10,052 nucleotides of DNA. It comes from Ectocarpus siliculosus (taxonomy: Eukaryota; Sar; Phaeophyceae; Ectocarpales; Ectocarpaceae). Of this stretch, positions 7,653 through 10,052 are shown piece after piece (position 1 is the stretch's first letter; every line of letters starts with the position of its first letter). The DNA lies in contig FN649737.1 in NCBI GenBank assembly GCA_000310025.1, positions 3,668,373 to 3,678,424 of the forward strand. The letters run 5' to 3'. The translations under genes were made by a program, and so were the position numbers. The notes beneath the pieces are model-generated. The model saw only the letters and a list, made by a program, of their open reading frames with translations. It made no database searches and was not told the origin of the DNA.

Positions 7653-7696
7653 TCGGAACGGTTTTTAATGTGGAGACAACAGCAACAACAACAACG
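7653..7696 (+). repeat. LINE-type 3' end with CAA/CAG repeats, upstream copy
   Basis: The 28 bases from TCGGAACGG to AGACAAC at 7653-7680 match 9183-9210 with a single mismatch, and in both places the block runs straight into CAA triplets. Here the tail is short and includes a CAG (ACAACAGCAACAACAAC). The repeated 3' block plus triplet tail looks like the end of a non-LTR retrotransposon or a SINE that borrows its 3' end. The body of this upstream copy is not recognisable in the preceding sequence. Confidence 0.6.
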
Positions 7697-7833
7697 ATGA
7701 AGGTCGACCCGTCCTGCGTCGTTCAGGGTAAAATGATAAATGCAAAAGGTGGACTGCGTAAAGATCCAGCGGTCTTTTTCGGCAGTGGCAAAGAAATATG
7801 CGACCACATGCCGCGAAAAAAAAAAAAAGTTGA

Positions 7834-8925
7834 GCGGGATACTCTGGGTGCTGCCCCCACGGGGGTGGGTGGTATGCGCGTGGGTTCGCGTGGCGCGTAG
7901 GTGAGCTTGCGGTACCATTGCTGCAGTACAGTGCAGTCGGCACAAAAAGCGGGGGTCAACCACCTCGTGCTACCTACCGGCAGCTCTCGTACGCCCAGAC
8001 GCTGAAGAGGGTCGAATGCCAGAGCGTTGAAGCCACGATCCGACAACGACGCCTACTGTTCGCGGGAGCACTGGCAAGGCAGCCGGACGGGCGACTCCCG
8101 AAACGACTGATGCTCGGCGAGCTGGCGGGGGGGGAGAAGCCACGTAGGGGGGGTCAGGAACAGAACTGGCCGAAGTGTGTGCTCGACGACCTGAAGGCCT
8201 TCGAGGCCGACCACGGATCTACGAAAACCGACCCAAGTTGTCTCGGAATTCCCGTACCGAAAGACACGGCACCGAAGTCAAGGTGGACGGAAGCCGCGAA
8301 GAAGGTGGAGGGGGGAGTACCCTGGCATGCGGCGGTGCTGCAGGGAGCTGAGAGGTTCATGACCTCCTGGCACGAGAAGGAAGAAGAGGCCAGCCGACAA
8401 CGAGCGCTCAAACGAAACCACAAGCCAACAACCAATCAATGGGACGGGAGGGGGGCAGGAGACGGACGAGAGACGGCGAGGGAAGAAAGCAAACGAGAAG
8501 AGACGGACCGAGTGGCACGACACGTCACGTGCCGGATTGAATTTCTTTTCGCCAATTCCCCCCCCCCCCCCAAACGCTGCACCATTGCACCAACCCCAGT
8601 AGTAGTGATTTCGTACCATTACAATGTATCGCTGGTTGGTGGCCATGTTTGCGTGTTTGCTTGTTGTTCGTTAGTGGTCTCTCCACCGTGTGCCTTGTTC
8701 TGCCTCATACTTCCTGTTATTTTCGGCCTGGTCCCTCTTTGTCCTCGCCCTTTTTTTCATTTTTTCATTTTATTTTTCATTTATTCTCTCTTCTCCTTAC
8801 GGTTTCCATTTTTTATTTTTTCTCCTTTTTTTTCTCTTTGTCCCTTTTTTTTTCTCTCTTTTTTTCTCTCTTTTTCTGTGCCAGATGGACTTGTCTCTGC
8901 TTGCGTTGTGAAGTACCAAGATTGA
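7834..8925 (+). pseudogene. LINE ORF2 C-terminal remnant
   Basis: The frame is open from just after a stop at 7831 to a TGA at 8923-8925. Its first ~230 codons resemble the region after the RT domain of non-LTR retrotransposon ORF2 proteins: a YRQLSYAQTLKRVECQSVEATIRQRRLLFAG-like stretch of which the key parts are LSYAQTL, RQRRLLFAGALAR and RLPKRLMLGEL, then WPKCVLDDL and, near 8340-8420, FMTSWHEKEEEASRQR. There is no RT or endonuclease domain, so the copy is 5'-truncated, as LINE insertions often are. The listed start is where the frame opens, not a start codon. After about 8530 the frame runs through a C14 run (8558-8571) and a pyrimidine tract, giving a Phe/Ser/Leu low-complexity tail that is probably untranslated 3' sequence kept open by chance. 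Family assignment is from memory of motif style. Confidence 0.6.
8733..8879 (+). other. Long polypyrimidine tract
   Basis: About 145 bases are almost purely T and C, with many T6-T9 runs separated by CTC/CC. It ends TTTCTGTGCCAG before ATGG, which looks like a 3' splice site, although no upstream donor or downstream coding exon supports that. It lies in the presumed LINE 3' untranslated region. Strong strand asymmetry of this kind can form triplex (H-DNA) structures. Confidence 0.7.
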
Positions 8926-9182
8926 ACCAAGGGAGTGTGCCTCTTTCTTTCCGGCCCACATGATAGATAGTGACTGCTAATCTCAGTTGATACCCCGCAT
9001 AGCGTGAAGAGGGAGCGGAGGATCCCAGAATATCTGTCGTTGATTTCTATTGACTTGCGGACCCCTCGGGGCCAGTTTATTTGAGTGCACCTTTTTAGGG
9101 TAAGTTAACCTGTGACCACGGGAATCGACCGCGTCGAGTGTTGGATCAGTACGGACATACGAAGGTACTGGGTAGAGAGAGA

Positions 9183-9205
9183 TCGGAACGGTTTTTAATG
9201 TGAAG

Positions 9206-9245
<40 letters not shown>

Positions 9246-9246
9246 C
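9183..9246 (+). repeat. LINE-type 3' end with (CAA)13, downstream copy
   Basis: Bases 9183-9210 match the upstream copy at 7653-7680 with one mismatch. They lead into thirteen perfect CAA triplets (9207-9246), followed by CCTAACCC. Because both copies share unique sequence before the triplets, the triplets look like a defined element tail and not an independent microsatellite. Confidence 0.65.
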
Positions 9247-9268
9247 CCTAACCCGCCAATCACGAGCT

Positions 9269-9342
9269 GTCGTTTTTAAGTCGTTTTTAAGAATCAGTCC
9301 GGAAGGACCTGCTTTGGACCAATGGAATTGCGTCGTTTTTAA
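9269..9342 (+). repeat. Three copies of an 11-base GTCGTTTTTAA motif
   Basis: GTCGTTTTTAA occurs at 9269-9279, 9280-9290 (directly adjacent) and 9332-9342. The second and third copies also share the following AATCAG. They lie just after the CAA tail and resemble the CGGTTTTTAATG of the LINE 3' block, so they may be old 3'-end fragments. Function is unknown. Confidence 0.55.
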
Positions 9343-9466
9343 AAAATCAGCCCTACCCATGGTCCCGCAAGTGTGTCGGCGATGGGGGGCCAGAAGATGC
9401 GATTTGATACCCTGTAGAACCCTGCTGTAGAAAAACGTCGGGCGCGAATATTTGCAATCCATGGAT

Positions 9467-9474
9467 TATAAAAG
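9467..9474 (+). promoter_or_regulatory. TATA box candidate
   Basis: TATAAAAG is a consensus TATA box on the plus strand. Downstream is a CT-rich leader-like stretch near 9541-9560. It could belong to a gene or to an LTR that continues beyond the window. I could not identify LTR ends or a coding exon after it: the frame at 9528-9899 has no recognisable motif and starts with GTG. Confidence 0.3.
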
Positions 9475-10052
9475 AGAACCACAGTCCAAACATCCGGACG
9501 GATCGAAACCCCGGGAAACCGCCCGGAGTGTCCCCGAAGAGGTTCTCCTCTCTCCCTCTCAAATTCAATATTATCTCGGAGCCTGGATCTAACGCCCGTT
9601 GTCTTCGGAAGCAGAGCTCTCGTCTGCAGCAACAGCCTCAACAGTCCATACTGCCATACTGGCACATATTTCACGCCAAGGCCACCCTTCGCACCCGGGA
9701 TGCCCAGGAGACGCTAGGCCTCAGAGGAACAGGAGGACACGACGACACACAACGCCCCGTACTTAGAGGAGTGCTCGTCTCTCTCTGTGTGTGTGTCTAT
9801 CCGCGTGTGGTGCTGCTGTTGTTGTGCGTTTCTGCTGCTGCAAGCAATTGTTGCTGTAGATTTTGTGAACTACATACAGCAGTATTCTTTTTTTGGTAGA
9901 TATAACCTGCTGCACGGTGCTGCCGTGATGGATGTCAGTCATCATGGGGCCGTCAAAATCTGTAGGCATCGTTTAGTTCGCACACCGCAGGCCCGCTCAA
10001 CAAACTCGAGACGCGGCTCACACGGTTTTCTTCGCAGAGCACACAGGTCGAC
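9475..10052. other. No gene recognised; simple repeats
   Basis: The stretch contains CAG/CAA-rich sequence near 9626-9643, a TCTCTCTC-TGTGTGTG run at about 9777-9797, and CTG/TTG-rich sequence at 9810-9855 complementary in style to the CAA repeats upstream. No tRNA, rRNA or protein family could be recognised. The window ends without a boundary. Confidence 0.4.

Larger units (their letters stand above)
7834..9246 (+). mobile_element. 5'-truncated non-LTR retrotransposon (LINE)
   Basis: The element comprises the ORF2 C-terminal remnant, a ~700-bp 3' noncoding region and a 3' end in (CAA)13 at 9207-9246. The assignment of this 3' end to the ORF remnant is inferred from order and strand. The same 3' block at 7653-7696 lies upstream in the same orientation, so a second related element may have ended there. 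The left edge is uncertain: it lies between 7697 and 7834, where an A13 run (7816-7828) is also found. No target-site duplication was identified. Confidence 0.5.

Noticed and set aside
9246-9254. CCTAACCC after the CAA tail, telomere-like
   Set aside because: Only about one and a half repeat units, far too short to call an interstitial telomere.
9413-9600. Possible LTR (TGTAGAACC start, TATA box, CT-rich stretch)
   Set aside because: No second copy, end or target duplication is visible, so only the TATA box is reported.
1-10052. CRISPR array, riboswitch or other bacterial system
   Set aside because: Repeats are too irregular and the coding content is eukaryotic retroelements; nothing bacterial was recognised.

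Overview
The window is eukaryotic repeat-rich DNA with no clear host gene. Nearly everything recognisable belongs to retroelements. The organism is probably a GC-balanced microbial or algal eukaryote. A brown alga or another stramenopile is my best guess, because the retroelement protein styles (a tyrosine-recombinase retrotransposon and a LINE tail with an FAGALARQ / RLPKRLMLGEL signature) resemble ones I remember from that group. That guess rests on memory, not on a search.

Layout, left to right. Positions 1-414 hold a ~62-bp minisatellite marked by TTTCATGTCTA, interrupted by a G-rich insert. Positions 415-567 hold a nearly perfect tandem duplication of a ~79-bp unit. From about 568 to about 6070, on the minus strand, lies one large tyrosine-recombinase retrotransposon of the DIRS/Ngaro type. 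Read in its own direction it has a promoter-like CCAAT and TATA pair (6067-6012), a Gag-like ORF with a CCCH zinc finger (5858-4200), a reverse transcriptase/RNase H region (about 4095-1906) and a tyrosine recombinase ORF (2035-896), then an AC-rich 3' region. Gag and recombinase ORFs are intact. The RT N-terminal half is spread over three frames by three apparent single-base shifts, so this copy is probably unable to make a functional RT.

Positions 6483-6840 carry two 68-bp direct repeats (TG...CA) around a 222-bp interior with a purine tract before the right repeat, which fits a TRIM, a miniature non-autonomous LTR retrotransposon. Positions 6841-7652 are non-coding as far as I can tell, with simple repeats. 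From 7834 on the plus strand there is the C-terminal remnant of a non-LTR retrotransposon (LINE) ORF2. It is followed by a C14 run, a ~140-bp pyrimidine tract, and a 3' end that finishes in (CAA)13 at 9207-9246. The same 28-bp 3'-end block plus CAA repeats also occurs at 7653-7696, suggesting an earlier insertion of a related element just upstream. Positions 9247-10052 show a TATA box and small repeats but no gene I can name.

The pieces do not form a pathway. They are independent mobile elements piled into an accessory region. The YR retrotransposon is the coherent multi-gene system: Gag for the particle, RT/RNase H for cDNA synthesis, and a tyrosine recombinase in place of a DDE integrase for insertion.
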